Positions 35,470 to 47,799 of a stretch of DNA of 64,000 nt are shown one piece after another. The first letter of the stretch is position 1. Each line of letters starts with the position of its first letter. The stretch spans positions 248,001 to 312,000 of the forward strand of contig QJNS01000005.1 in assembly GCA_004154925.1 (NCBI GenBank), in the 5' to 3' direction. Source of the stretch: Monosporascus cannonballus (taxonomy: Eukaryota > Ascomycota > Sordariomycetes > Xylariales). The translations under genes were made by a program, and so were the position numbers. Below the pieces are notes generated by a model. The model ran no database searches and was not told the DNA's origin. It saw nothing but the letters and a program-made list of their open reading frames with translations.

Positions 35470-37260
35470 CAGCAAACAGCTCAAATAACCTATTTACCAA
35501 GTCCTTAATTACTCGGATACTGGAATAAAATCCGAGAAGGAAAAAAAAAAACCTTCGCCTTTCTTGCGAAGAAATTTTATGATGTCTGGATGTTATAAAC
35601 GAACGTATTATCCAGCTTGAAAAAAATAATAACGATCTTACGACATCTCTTTAAGCTGCCTATAAAAAGCTTAAAGGAAAAAAAAGTTTCCGAAACCGAA
35701 AAACTTTTTCGAATAAATTAGGTTATTTAGCTAAATATTACTAAGGAATTAAGAAAAATTCTTAAATCTCCTAAGCCAGAATTTTTCGACAAAATCTCGA
35801 TTAAATTATAATTATTTTTAACTTAATGTTATGGCTGCACTATACCATTACGCGACTAGGGCAAAAGATCGGTGGAATGATCGCAATTGTGGCAATTATC
35901 CTGGTGCTTACAGCTGTCTATATGTACTCGTACATGTTGGACGACATTACGGGTAACCAGGTCGTAACACTTAATGCCGAACATATTTCGGATATTTTTT
36001 TATTCGATTTATTACGCCTATTATACGAATCCAATTCGTAATTAAACGATTTACCGGAAATATAATTATTTAGTTCGAACCCGTTATAAAGAAATACGTT
36101 ATTTTACTAATTAAAAAACAAAACCTAAAAATAATCTAAGTTTATAACAATTATAAATAATTCGAATAAATATTAATAAAAATTTTCGAAATAATAAACG
36201 AAAAAATGCAAGCCGAAATATATATCTAGTAATTACGACAAAAAGGATTAATATTTAATTATAGCAATACGTTAATTCAGTTAACCGTTAAACTAAACTG
36301 GAAATAAAAAATATTAATGGCCAAGTTTTTCGACGGCTAAAAAAAAATATAAAAAAAGCTTTTTAAGCTTAATCGGCCTAATTATTTATCGGATTATATC
36401 GTTATAGTAATTAAGATCGACGATCGATAATACGTATAGCGTATTAAAGGTATTAAAGGAAAAAATAATAACAAATCCCGATATATAGTTACTACTAGCG
36501 TTTTTCGACGTAATAATGCTTTTTACAGTATAAAACCGAGACCTATAAAATTAAAAGCTATTTATAAAAAAACTGGAGCCAAACAAAATGCTATAATTAT
36601 AATAAGATAAGGTACAAAGCAATATAGTATAAAGTATCTAAAAACCCCCGTCAAGATAACTAAAAAGCGATACTCGAAAAATAATCTAAAAAAAAACAAA
36701 AAAATAGAAATAATTCCGTTAACATAATTCGGCCTAAATACATACCAGGTCTCCCATAGCAAAAGGTCCAATAAGGACCATTACGATAAGAAATTCGACG
36801 AAAAATACAAAAAGCCAAAAAGCTAACTTAATAAATATCGCAAATATAACAAGAAGCATTATAAGAATAATTACGCAAATACTAGAACTGGACAGAAAAA
36901 AATCTGTTCTGGAACCTCTAATCGATACGGCAAAATATATACCATATATTATCGACGACAAGAATATTCCGCTTACAAAAAATAAAAATAATACATTTAC
37001 GGACGAATAACCTATATGTATTACGAAAAATTCAATTTTCCAAACCGTATCGAAAATAATAAAAACGATAAATAATAATATCGATACCTTCGAACCATCA
37101 CCCCAGGAAATATCCAGCAATTAGCCGAGGCGGAAAGCTGGCTCGAAAAAAAGTAATACCCGCAAAAAAAACCCCTTTTGTTATTTCTAGTAATATAATT
37201 ACCAAACGGAAAACAAATTAATCCAGCGTATAATAAAAAAGTATTATCAAAAAACTATTA
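35470..37260 (+). pseudogene. Gypsy D gag
   Basis: A plus-strand gag remnant homologous to the gag of E, G and H2. A knuckle at about 36,585-36,620 reads KCYNYNKIRYKA, in which two of the Cys/His ligands are Tyr, as RIP would cause. A conserved LIDTAKYIPYIIDD block lies at about 36,920-36,955. It is split at 35,826 by a mini-LTR. The antisense frames at 36,562-37,120 are shadows. Confidence 0.78.
35827..35969 (-). mobile_element. 143-bp mini solo LTR, copy 1
   Basis: It begins TGTTATGGCTGC and ends GGTCGTAACA, flanked by a perfect CTTAA duplication (35,822-35,826 and 35,970-35,974). Composition is normal, in sharp contrast to the mutated gag around it. A related 132-bp copy lies at 46,046. 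Orientation is taken from the TATA-like stretch in copy 2. The open 71-codon frame here is chance. Confidence 0.85.
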
Positions 37261-37639
37261 CGAATCTTTATTTTTAATTAGCATTTATTACAGGTCTTTA
37301 CGAAAAAAAAGTTATTAAAAAAGAAATACGTTAATTTATAAGAAACCTTCAAAAGAATAATTAAAATAACGCAAAATAAGATATAATCGCAAACATAAAA
37401 AAACAATTTATTTAATATAAAGAATTACAGCAAAATCAAAAATAACTAATACGATTTGAAAAAAACGTACGCCGGCAATAACGACAAACATAGCAGCTTA
37501 ACGCGTTAAATGCAAAAATATAGATAAAGCTCGACAAATTCGAAAAAAAATTAAAAGAAAAAAGTTACCTATAAAAAAGATATAAGATAACGAAACCTAA
37601 AAGAATCAAAAGGAATTCCTAAAAAGGGCTTTAAATATA

Positions 37640-40620
37640 ACTATAAAGGTCGTTAATAATCTTATTACTTTAGATATACGAATCGAAACGTACTGGTATA
37701 CCGTAATGGTAAACTGTAGAACTTTGGGCGGGAATTATATTGTACTAAATATAGTTAATAAGTTCAGATTACTATAGAAATATATGTTAAAACCTTACAT
37801 AATAACGAATACCGAAAGTTAGAAATTCGTCTACGATAACGGAAAAATCAAATATAAAATTAATTACTTCGAGATTTTTGTCTAAGAACGATACCAGATA
37901 TTTAACTTCGATATCGTTTTATTTAGAAATTACAATATAATTTTAGGGTTACCGTAAATATGCTAGTACGGAATTTTAATTAATAAAAAGATTAGCTAGG
38001 AAAAATTCGCCTTACACCCTATTAACAAATAAAAAAAGGAAAATTAAGAACTTAATATTCGATCAATAATAATGACAAATACAAATATAAGGACATAACA
38101 AAAACCTTACCACCTAAAGAGATAAAACATAAGAAAAAAACGGGCATTAAAAAAGAATATAACGTATCGTTATTATTATCAAAATAAAATTAAAGAAACT
38201 AAATAACAATCTAAAATAAAAAATAACATTAAAAATTAGAAACTCTAACTAATATATTATTATAATATTACAGATACAAAAAGCTTTTTAAGAAAAAACT
38301 TAATACGAAATTACCAGAATATAACGAATAAGATTATGAAGTAATCCTTAAAAATTTTTCGACAAAATTTTACTCCATTTACAATTTCAGCAGAAACGAA
38401 CTACGTACTCTCAAAGAATACCTAGAAAATTGGTTATAGAAAAAATGGATTTAACCTTGGAAGTTACCAGCAGAATACCTTATATTTTTCGTACCAAAAA
38501 AACGAAAAATTGCAACTCATGGTTGATTATTAATAACTAAATAATATTACCGTCAAGGATCGAATACCATTACTCCTAATTACAAAAATAAAAAACCGAC
38601 TGTACTAAGCCAAATAATTTACAGTACTTAATTTCAAAAATAAATACAATCTTATTAAGATTAAAAAAGAACGCGAATAAAAAATAACCTTCAAAACGAA
38701 ATACGGATTATTTAAGTATTTGGTTACACTAATAGGATTTACGAACGTACTAATAACCTTTTAACGGATAATAAACTATATATTACGAGAATATCTCGAT
38801 ACTTTCGTCGTTTGCTATCGCGACGATATTTTGATTTTCTCAAAAACGGAAAAAAATACGCAGGATACGTTTATAAGGTTCTTTAAGCTTTACAGAACGC
38901 AAAATTATTTATTAACGCAAAAAAGCTTAATTTTATTAACAAAAAGTAAAATATTTAGGATATATTATTATTTCAGAATATATTAGAATAAATCCTAAGA
39001 AAATCGTTATAATTATAGAATAATAAACGTTAATAATAATTAAAAAAGTATAGACATTCCTTAGATTCGCTAATTACTACAGAAAGTTTATTCGAAACTT
39101 TAGCAAAATAACTATACCTCTAACGAATTTTATAAAAAAATTCAAATAAACGCCAGATACGAAAAAAGCATTTTAAGATATTAAGAATACGATTATTAAC
39201 GAACCAGTATTAATTATATATAATTTAAACCGCCTCGTTAAATTAGAAACCGATATTTCAGATTACGCGTTAAACGTAATAATCGGATAACGAAATAGTT
39301 AAGGCAAATTACATCTTATTATATTTTTTTCGTACGAATTAAAAGGAGCAAAATTTAATTACGGTATTCCAAATAAGAAATTTATAGCTAGTATTATAAT
39401 ATTTTGAAAATTCAGGTATTTTCTTAAACACAGTTTGTACCAGGTTAAGGTTTATACGGATTATTAAAATCTTACCCGATTTACTATAACTAAGAAACTT
39501 ATAAAACGATAATTTACGCAGAAAAATTGGCGAATTTCGACTTCGTTATTATCTATAGGAAAGGCTTAGAAAATAGTAAAGCGGATGCCTTAAGTAAGCG
39601 ACCAAACCTTAAAAAAATTAGTTAAAATTAGCTATATAATTTTTGATACCACTATAAAAAACCATGTACGTCCGCGATAAATTGCTACAATTCGAGTAAC
39701 ATCCTTTGATACATATTAAAAAGTCTAACAATATAATAAGAGTTTTTCGAAAAATCAAAAAACGGATAAAATACAAGTATTAAAAGAATACTAAAAAGAT
39801 TTAATACGAAAAATATACGAACATTAATTACGTAGATATCTAGAAATTTACAAAACCTTAGAACGGCTTTAACTTATATATTTCTTTTCTAAAATAAAAT
39901 TAATAATACAGAAAGTTATACGGCAATATGATTTTTGCGCCAGAACGAAAATACGATAATATAAGCTATACAGAAAATTACAGCTATTACTAGTTGCAAA
40001 ACGACTATAATATTTAGTCATATTCGACTTTATTACTAAGCTTCCTATATTAAAAAATATAATTATAAAAATATATTACGATAATATTTTCGTAATCGTC
40101 GACCGATTTACGAAAGTTTTGTATTTTCTACTATATTACGAAGATATAAACGCCAAACAAATAATATATATTTTCTTTAAATATATTTTCGGTATATACG
40201 GATTATTAATAAAAAAGTATTTTAAACAAAAAATTAAAGTTTACCTTTAAGTTTTAATAAGACCTTATAATATAAATCGGCTTAAATTATAAGTTATTTA
40301 ACGCATTTAAACCTTAAAAAAATAAATAAATAAAACCAATAAATTAAATTTAAAAACTTATTTATAATATTATTTCAATTACGAACAAAATAATTAGGTT
40401 TAGAAGTTACCTATTACTTAACTAGTTTATAATATTAATTATTACGAAAATATCAAAATAACATTTACGAACATAAATTTTAGTTTTATTTCAGAAATTT
40501 ATAAAAAAAGATACGCAATAACGGATTAATTAATATCAAAGCGATTTTTATTTCAAAATAATTACGATAATTATATCAGGATAATAAAAACGGAATTAAA
40601 ATTTATACGAAATCGGATAA
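37640..40620 (+). pseudogene. Gypsy D pol: protease, RT, RNase H, integrase
   Basis: Protease is at about 37,640-38,010 (TLGGNYIVLNMVNKF-like, later NYNIILGLP-like residues). RT is at about 38,450-38,960, keeping FKTKYGLFKYLVTLIGF. RNase H is at about 39,200-39,600 (LETDISDYALNVII). Integrase is at about 39,780-40,600, with IRQYDFCARTK in the zinc finger and NIFVIVDRFTKVLYF in the core. Stops interrupt all of them. The frame is then cut by the solo LTR at 40,643. Confidence 0.84.
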
Positions 40621-40642
40621 ATAAATATTATAATTAAAAAGG

Positions 40643-41064
40643 TGTTATAGGAACAGGGTTCCTGTCTCGAGGAGACCAACCTTTAAGGCCTAGCGCGGGC
40701 CTGTCACGGCTAAACTCCGGACGGGAAGCTTGGCTCTTAAGGTGATCTGGTTGATCTAGGTGATCTGGAGACCAGATCATACAGATCCAACAGATCCACG
40801 ACACATTCACTTTGGGAATTGGAATATATAATGAATCGGTCTCTTATGTAAATAGCACCTACTTAGTTTCGCTCCTTAGCTATCAATCTAAGCTCTTAAT
40901 CTAGAGACAATTGCACCGTTCTTTAATTGAGGGAAAAGTCTTTAAATCTCTTTAACGAACAGACCCCCAGTGAATCATTCCTCGCCCTATTGTTACCTGC
41001 AAATCAAAACCTCATTTCGGATACTGCTCATACCTCCAGGTGGATGTATGACAGGTTCGTTACA
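40643..41064 (+). mobile_element. 422-bp solo LTR, unmutated
   Basis: Starts TGTTATAGGAAC and ends GTTCGTTACA, flanked by AAAGG on both sides (40,638-40,642 and 41,065-41,069). A TATATAATG site lies at about 40,828. It has normal composition, in strong contrast with its host element. No matching LTR or internal part is present in the window. The family is uncertain, perhaps Ty1/Copia from the style of its ends. Confidence 0.88.
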
Positions 41065-41069
41065 AAAGG

Positions 41070-42134
41070 GTTAAAAAAATTAATTTTCGAAAAGGGGGAA
41101 ATAATTTTTTCGTTACCAAAAATATTTAAACAAAACAACTCAGTAAAAAACTCGATTTTAAATATATCGATCCATATAAAATCATTAAAAAAATCTCAGA
41201 AAATAACTATTAACTGGAATTTTTATTAAAAGTTAAATTTTATTTAAATTTTTACGTTTCCTTATTCGAATTAATAACGGATATAATTAAGATATATATG
41301 GTATAGAACGATATAAAATTAAAAGACGAATAAATATATAAGGTGAAAAAAAATCATTAATATACGAAAACAAAACAGATTTATTCAGTACCTAATTAAA
41401 TAAAAAAAAGTACCCGGATTCCAAAAATATCTAAAAACCTGCTAAAAATTTTATTAACGTTTAGCGCTTATTAAAAAACTTTTATTAATAATAGCAAAAC
41501 CTCTAGAAATAATTGCGTTCCAATTTACGTTTACGATAAGATCTGAAAAATAAGACCATTTGAAAAATGTAATACGAAATTCAATTTCCAAACGTTTGCA
41601 TTCCGCCTTTAAACGATCGGCCTTTTCTTATTTTTCTAATTTATCTAGGGATTAAAAATCTAGGTTAACCATTTTTACGCCGTTTTTACGAAAAGAATCT
41701 TGTTAAATACGAAAACGTTCCAGCCGAAATAATATCTCGTTTAAACGACGAAATATTACTAATAACTTTTAACAAATATTATGTAAATATTAACGAGTGA
41801 AAGATTTTTCCGATCGAAAACGTTTTATTTCTTTATTAATATTATTTAAAGAAAAAAAAGAAATGCCGAAATCGTTATAATAACGTTTTTTCAAAATATA
41901 TTATGAATAACGCGTTATATTATTTAATATAATACATAAGTTATTAACACGGAAACAAGGAATACAAGGCACAACTTCGAAACCGAAATCGAAAATAAAA
42001 CGAACTAAGGTCTTACGCTCTTCCTTTTGGTTAATACGTTTACGGTTTTTAACAATTCGGTTAAACATAGTAACGAACGGAAAAAACTTACCAAAGAAAA
42101 TCTTAAGAGCAAGATTTGGGGACAAGGGAGATCG
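41070..42134 (+). pseudogene. Gypsy D pol C-terminus with chromodomain, and 3' UTR
   Basis: Continues pol after the solo LTR: the GPYKI-type tail of integrase (about 41,140-41,230) and the chromodomain at about 41,340-41,480 (TKTKQIYSV, then IPKISKNLLKILL-like residues). The 3' untranslated part ends in a purine tract, GGGACAAGGGAGATCG, before the LTR. The 100-codon frame at 40,927-41,229 joins solo LTR and pol by chance. Confidence 0.75.
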
Positions 42135-42557
42135 TATTATAATCTAATTAAAAAAAGGTCTCGAAAACAGTTATTCGATAATCGAAAAAGGACCCAAATA
42201 GGTCAAAATCACATAATATAGATCCGAAATAATCCAAAGGATCTAACGAGATCTATGTAGTTATCCGATATAGATCCGAAGTAATCTAAAAGATCTAACG
42301 TAATTCATGCAGTTATCTAGTATAGATCGAAAATAATCTAAGAGATTTAACGAGATTTATAAGATGATATATACGCTCATTATTTTCATAATTTAGATAA
42401 CTTTAGCTTATAATATAATATCGTTACCCAAGGCACCCTTGGTATTACGAGACGTAACACGTTACTATATTTATTACTCAGATTCCTACGATACTCCTGC
42501 CAACATAAATCCGTACGACTAAGGTTTAATAGTTGGTTAAACCTTCTAGCCGTCACA
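42135..42557 (+). repeat. 3' LTR of gypsy D
   Basis: The 423-bp partner of 34,982-35,404, with the same 52-bp tandem array. It ends AGCCGTCACA. Confidence 0.93.
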
Positions 42558-45500
42558 CGTATTATTAAACGTATAGCTTCTATTAAACGTATTTAACGTT
42601 CTTATTTAAGGAAAAAAAGCTAGAAGTTTTGACGTAGTTAAATATATACTTGATCTTATCAATAATTCGCTTAACGCGTTCGAAGAATAATATATTAGCT
42701 CTTTTTAACAGCTATTACTTCTTTACGTATAAAGAAACCTATAGATTTTTTAAGATTTCTTTCGCTACTATTAAACGGTAGTAAAAAAATCAGTTTTTCA
42801 TTCTTAAGTACCTTCCCTAATATACGCCATTACGATATCCCTAGCTTGAAACGGAATTATTTTAAAAGTTTCTTAAAGCTAAATCATATTACTATTCTGT
42901 TATTGTTATATAATTACGTAAGCATAAGCGCCGTATATGGAAAACGATATATTCTTGATCAGCTTTTATTTTTTTGAATAGGTAATTCTACGGCTTTCTT
43001 TAACAATATTCCATCGTGCGAAAACGTATTATTAAAATAGCTATACGCCTTTCGGATAAAACGATTAAAATCGTAAATAACTTTCTATGATTTATATAAC
43101 GCATATTATAGCTGTAATAGTATCCGAAAAACCTAGTTAACAGGATAAAATATATCTTTAATTTTTTAGAATTTAATTTTCGCCTTATATTTAACTATTT
43201 TTTACGTTTTCGAATTCTTAATATAGATAAGATTTTATTTTCGTTGAAGTATATGGATGGTTATATATATAGTTTTAAAAGTTTTCGGATCGTTATCGCG
43301 AAATCGGACCGTAATAAATAGGTTATTTTGATTTTTATATATGGGCTGATAGAAAAGTCTAAAAAGAGTCAAAGTCTATAATTATGTTTCGCAATGCTTT
43401 CGAAACCCGTTTTTAGATATTTGACGAAAAAAAAAATAATACGCAGCCGGCGTAAAGGTTTTGTTTAACGAAAAGACATATAATAACGAAAAGACATATA
43501 ATAACGAAAAGATTATAATAAATATCGTAAATAATTTCGAAAAATACGTAGATAGCGAAGATATTATTAATTATAGACGTAATAGCGTTTTATAAGACCT
43601 CGAAGCTTATGGAACCTTTTTGCGATTATCTTCTTAAAGACTACTAGACGTCTCGGCTAACAATTTTCAGAAAGTTCTAGGTCTAAAACGGAAACTGAAC
43701 CCACTATAGCCCCGAAAAACGCCCACTAAAGCCCCACTAAGTTGCGTTACAGCATAGAAACGTAAGTGCGAAGATATTTTGAGTATTAACGTAAACGATA
43801 TTCCTGTCTTTTCCTTTCCTTTAACATCTTGTTTTCTGTCAGTTTTAAGTATAAAATCAATATAAAATGAGACGAAAACGGAAAGTTATAAACGTTAAAA
43901 TAGAATTACAAACCTCTGCAGTGTAGCTAAACCTTAACGCGTATAAAAAAATTCTACAAATAAAGTTACTTTTTGTTTTAACGAATAACTTAATCTATTA
44001 ATTGGGATTTATTTTAAGCTATTAATTTTCAATAAACGCAAAATTGAAATAAAGCCGTTATTATTTGTTTTGTTGAAGTTTTTTTTATGTTAATTAGTTA
44101 AAAAATAGGCACGATAAATAAATAATTTCTAACTCGAATAAGAGGAGAAAAAGTTATACGTTCGAGGTTATTAGAAATACGATATATATATTAAAAATTA
44201 TATTTATATTTTATTCTGATTTATATGTGTAATTATAAGAACATGTTTGTCGACGCGTATTAAATCGGTTCGAATTATACTCCGTATTATCCGATAATTA
44301 GCTTTTTTTTCTTCGAAATCGATATTAAGCTTTTTATCGACGATTTCGAGTTTGGAATTACGAACGTTAACTTAGGTTACCTCAGAACGTTATAATAAAT
44401 AAGTTAAATAAATGTAATAAATAATTTTCGAATTTTACGTCCTAAAGAACAATATTAACGTAAATAAGTATATCGTAAAGTATTATAAAAAATAGCTGTT
44501 TAATATTATTATCCCGAATAAAGTTAATAATATATGTTTTAAAATTTAGGTCCTGGCTTTTTACGAGTTATTTTTGATATGGATAGGTTATTATCTAGAT
44601 AAAGGCGAAAGTTCTGTTAGTGTTTTACAGACGAAAAAATAATAATAAGAAAAATATCGATTTTCTAAATTGAACTTAATATTTAATTGTTTTTTATCGA
44701 TAAGCTTAAAAGCACTTATAATCTTTTATATTATATATTTTTCGATAATTACGTTTTGCTATATTTGCTTTTATACTTACGCGAAAAAGATTTAATAATA
44801 ACGGGTACCGTTTAAAAAATTATAAAATAACAAAGTAATTTATTAATTTGGAAAATACTAAAGATATTTTTCTACCTTTTAATTAAGTTATAGAATTTCT
44901 AATACCTAATAATAATATAAATTAAATCGTTTGAATTAATAATTCTATTACTGTATTTCTTAATATTAGATAAATAACGAAAAAACGAATCTTATTAATT
45001 CGAAAAAAACCGAAAAAAGAGAACAAATATAAAAATACTGTATTCGCATTCTTTGAAAATTAAAAGAAAAAAGTGGTTATTATATTTCGAATTACTTATA
45101 AATATAATTTTAATATAAACGACGTGAATTTCGATAATTAACGAAGGTGTAAGTTTAAATAAGATTATAGATTTTGGCGTAATGTAGCCCAAACTTTTAT
45201 ATATATTTTTCTGCCTTATGTTATCGTTAATAACTATTTCTTTTTGCAAAAATAAGAGCAAACTTATATAGAAATCATATTAAAACGCAATTGTTTTCCG
45301 TAAAGAACTAGTTGTTAAAAGCGTTTAATATTTCGGGTTACTTTTTAACGAGTGACAAAAAGCTTTAGCAAACTTTTTCGTATTAATAATATAAAAAAAC
45401 TTATTAATTAGTACCGGAAAATTTTAAGAAAGTTTGTTTTACGATGCCAAGCTTATTTAGAGCATTTTTATTGCAATATTCGGCGAGTAGAGCTTTAAGT

Positions 45501-46040
45501 TACAGATAATAGTATTGTAAATCGGCAGCGAGTTTGATAGATAAGATTTCCTTATGTTAAATGTGATGTAGCAATTTGTAATAATGACCGGTATTGGTAC
45601 ATGTATTATAGCGCAAAATAGGTGTGGCTAAAAGTAGCTTTTTCTGAAGAAGCTGATTGGATCAATGTGGGCGAATAAAAAAAGAGTATTACACATCATC
45701 AAAAAATTGTAAGCGCTAACGCCTTATAGCCTTCAAAGAGATAAGATTATTACTGCGTTTATTTTATCTAGTTATATAAACCTCTTTTAGCCTTTAAAAA
45801 TAGTTGTTAATAGCCTTTTTAAAGAATAATTTGCTAAATTCGCAAGTAAATATATTGCGAAAAAAGAAGATTAATACTTTTAATAACAGAAGAGTTCTAT
45901 AGCGTAAAATGCTTCGGACCGCCGTATTATAATTACGTATATCGTTTAATAAACTTAGAAAGGTTTTTTTAAACGAAAACACTTAATCCAGAAAGTGTTC
46001 TATAACTATAAGATTAGTATTTATTCTGATAGTAATAAGA
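42558..46040. other. Unassigned AT-rich, RIP-like region
   Basis: 3.5 kb without LTRs or a recognisable coding domain on either strand. TpA-rich with CpG kept, so probably an old repeat. A minus-strand stretch (about 43,430-43,000) reads RVSKALRNIIIDFDSF and later HPYTSTKIKSYLY, with stops, which I could not place. A GC-rich patch lies at 43,690-43,745, with CCCACTAAAGCCCCACTAAG-type repeats. A less mutated patch lies at 45,480-45,740. Confidence 0.5.
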
Positions 46041-46045
46041 ATAAC

Positions 46046-46177
46046 TGTTACGGTTTGGGGGTACCGTACAAGCTCCAGTATATATACAGCTGTAAGCACT
46101 AGGATGATTGCCATAATTGCGATCATTCCACCAATCTTTTGAGCCCCGGTGGTGTAACGGTATGGTGCAGCCGTAAC
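46046..46177 (+). mobile_element. 132-bp mini solo LTR, copy 2
   Basis: Starts TGTTACGGTTTG and ends GCAGCCGTAACA, flanked by a perfect ATAAC duplication (46,041-46,045 and 46,178-46,182). Reverse-complement related to copy 1 at 35,827 over most of its length, including GCGATCATTCCACC. It contains AGTATATATACAGC, a TATA-like site. Normal composition inside mutated DNA. Confidence 0.86.
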
Positions 46178-46182
46178 AATAA

Positions 46183-46745
46183 CCTTATTAATATTAAAGA
46201 TATATTAGAAATTAACTTTATAAGGTGGAAAACGGCAAAAAATAACGTCTCGAAAACTTATAAGATTATTTTCGAAGCCTTTAATATATTTTATTATTTT
46301 CGTTACGTTGTCGAAACTTATTTCGGTTAATAGGTTAACTAAAAACAATTTATTATTTTTAAGTTAATCGAAGCCTATAAAGTTAATAGCTTAAAAGTAA
46401 CTAGGAAAAAAAATCACTTAGTTAAAACCCTTAAAAGGTAAGAAAAAAGTATTATTTAGAAAAGATTAGCTGCAATTATATAAACAGCTGCTTTAACGCT
46501 ATAACAATTATCAGGATATCGTTTATAACATCTTGCAAAACGTTATATAGCTAACAGAAATGCTTTAAGAGACCCAGAAACCCCAAGTACCATTGGGTGA
46601 CAAGGAATTTACATATGATTTGTATAAGGTGATATAGAAATTAGGTGTTGCCATTCTTAACGCCAAGCTGTTAGCTTTGGCTTAATTTACCAAGTTAATA
46701 CGGTAGTTTACAACTTACAGGGGTATTTTTTGTTAGTTACCTCTA
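46183..46745. other. Unassigned flank of gypsy G
   Basis: AT-rich up to about 46,530. It is nearly normal in composition from 46,540 to 46,745, where a short frame reads DKEFTYDLYKVI. Not recognised. By the target duplication it is continuous with 53,558 onward. Confidence 0.5.
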
Positions 46746-47166
46746 TGTGACGGCTATGCGGTTTAATCAACTATTAATCCTTAAGTTGACGAGTTTATAT
46801 TAGCAGAAGTATCGTGGGAATCTGAACAATAAATACAATAATCGTGTTATATCTCTTAATACCTTATTATTGCAAAGGATTAGTATTGATAAGTGTTACA
46901 AACTGAAGCTATCTAAACTATGGAAATAATAAGCGTATATATTCTTATTCTGGCTCAAAATGTTTACTACGGCTTAATAACACTTTTCCGGTTAAGTCTC
47001 CCTGAGCCTCCTTAAGCCCCCATTGGTGCTTATCCAGCTTAAACTCTTTTGACCAATTAGGACCCTTAAGCCTTTTAAGCTAGTTACGTAACTTTTTGGC
47101 TGGATCAAGGCCTGGTTTTTCAAGATCTCGACCGTTTCCAGAAACCAAGACCGTTAAGTTATAATA
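46746..47166 (-). repeat. 3' LTR of gypsy G
   Basis: A 421-bp partner of 53,137-53,557. The PPT side abuts 47,167 (CGATCTTCTCC on the plus strand). Confidence 0.93.
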
Positions 47167-47799
47167 CGATCTTCTCCTTTCCAGGATTTTTGTCCCTAAA
47201 GATCAAATTATTCGTTTATTTATTTTTGGTAAGTAATTTTTTTTTTCATATTTATTATATTAGGTTGTATTAAAAAGTCCAGGTTTCGCAAGTGTATTAA
47301 CGCCTTCGTTTTTTCAAAACGGATTAACCGCCTTAATTTTATTATGTCCTTAAATATTTCTTATTTTTGTTACAAATTTAAAAATAAAATTTGCAAGGCC
47401 TATCGTAATTCAGGGAAATATGCCTTTTGTATTGCTTATGGAGGTCCCTGTAATTTTTTTAATCCTTCCGAATTTGAATACCGTAAATTGGTTATTTAAA
47501 AAATCGTTTGGAATTAAAGGAACGTATTATTAAGGAAAAACTTTTAAAAACTTAATAACATTTTAACGAATTATTTGGTCGTTTTAATCATTTGCGAAAA
47601 CAAAAAAAACTTTTTCGTTAACGGGAAATTAAAATATTTCGCTGCGGTATTCAAGGTACGGAAACGATAAAGGAGTTTAAGCGCCTCGAAAAAGAACAAA
47701 AACAGTTAAAGGCTGCCGTTATAGTTATTACGTTAACGCAGGCCGTAACCGACTGGCCCGATATTCCGGCTATTAATTGATTAACCCTTAACTGGAACG

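Larger units (their letters stand above)
34982..42557 (+). mobile_element. Ty3/gypsy chromovirus D with two later insertions
   Basis: A plus-strand element bounded by two 423-bp LTRs. Removing the 143-bp and 422-bp inserts with their duplicated targets leaves about 7.0 kb. Order: gag, protease, RT, RNase H, integrase, chromodomain, purine tract, LTR. The outer flanks (TATAT and CGTAT) differ at two bases, so a target duplication is possible but unproven. Confidence 0.9.

Noticed and set aside
40927..41229. 100-codon plus-strand frame
   Set aside because: It runs from the solo LTR into mutated pol across an insertion boundary, so it cannot be an evolved gene.
34977..42562. TATAT/CGTAT as target duplication of gypsy D
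   Set aside because: Two of five bases differ. RIP could explain this but chance could too, so it is not claimed.
46141..46177. tRNA-like A-box (GGTGTAACGGT) in mini-LTR copy 2
   Set aside because: No matching B-box or cloverleaf follows, and the TG...CA ends with TSDs explain the unit better than a SINE.
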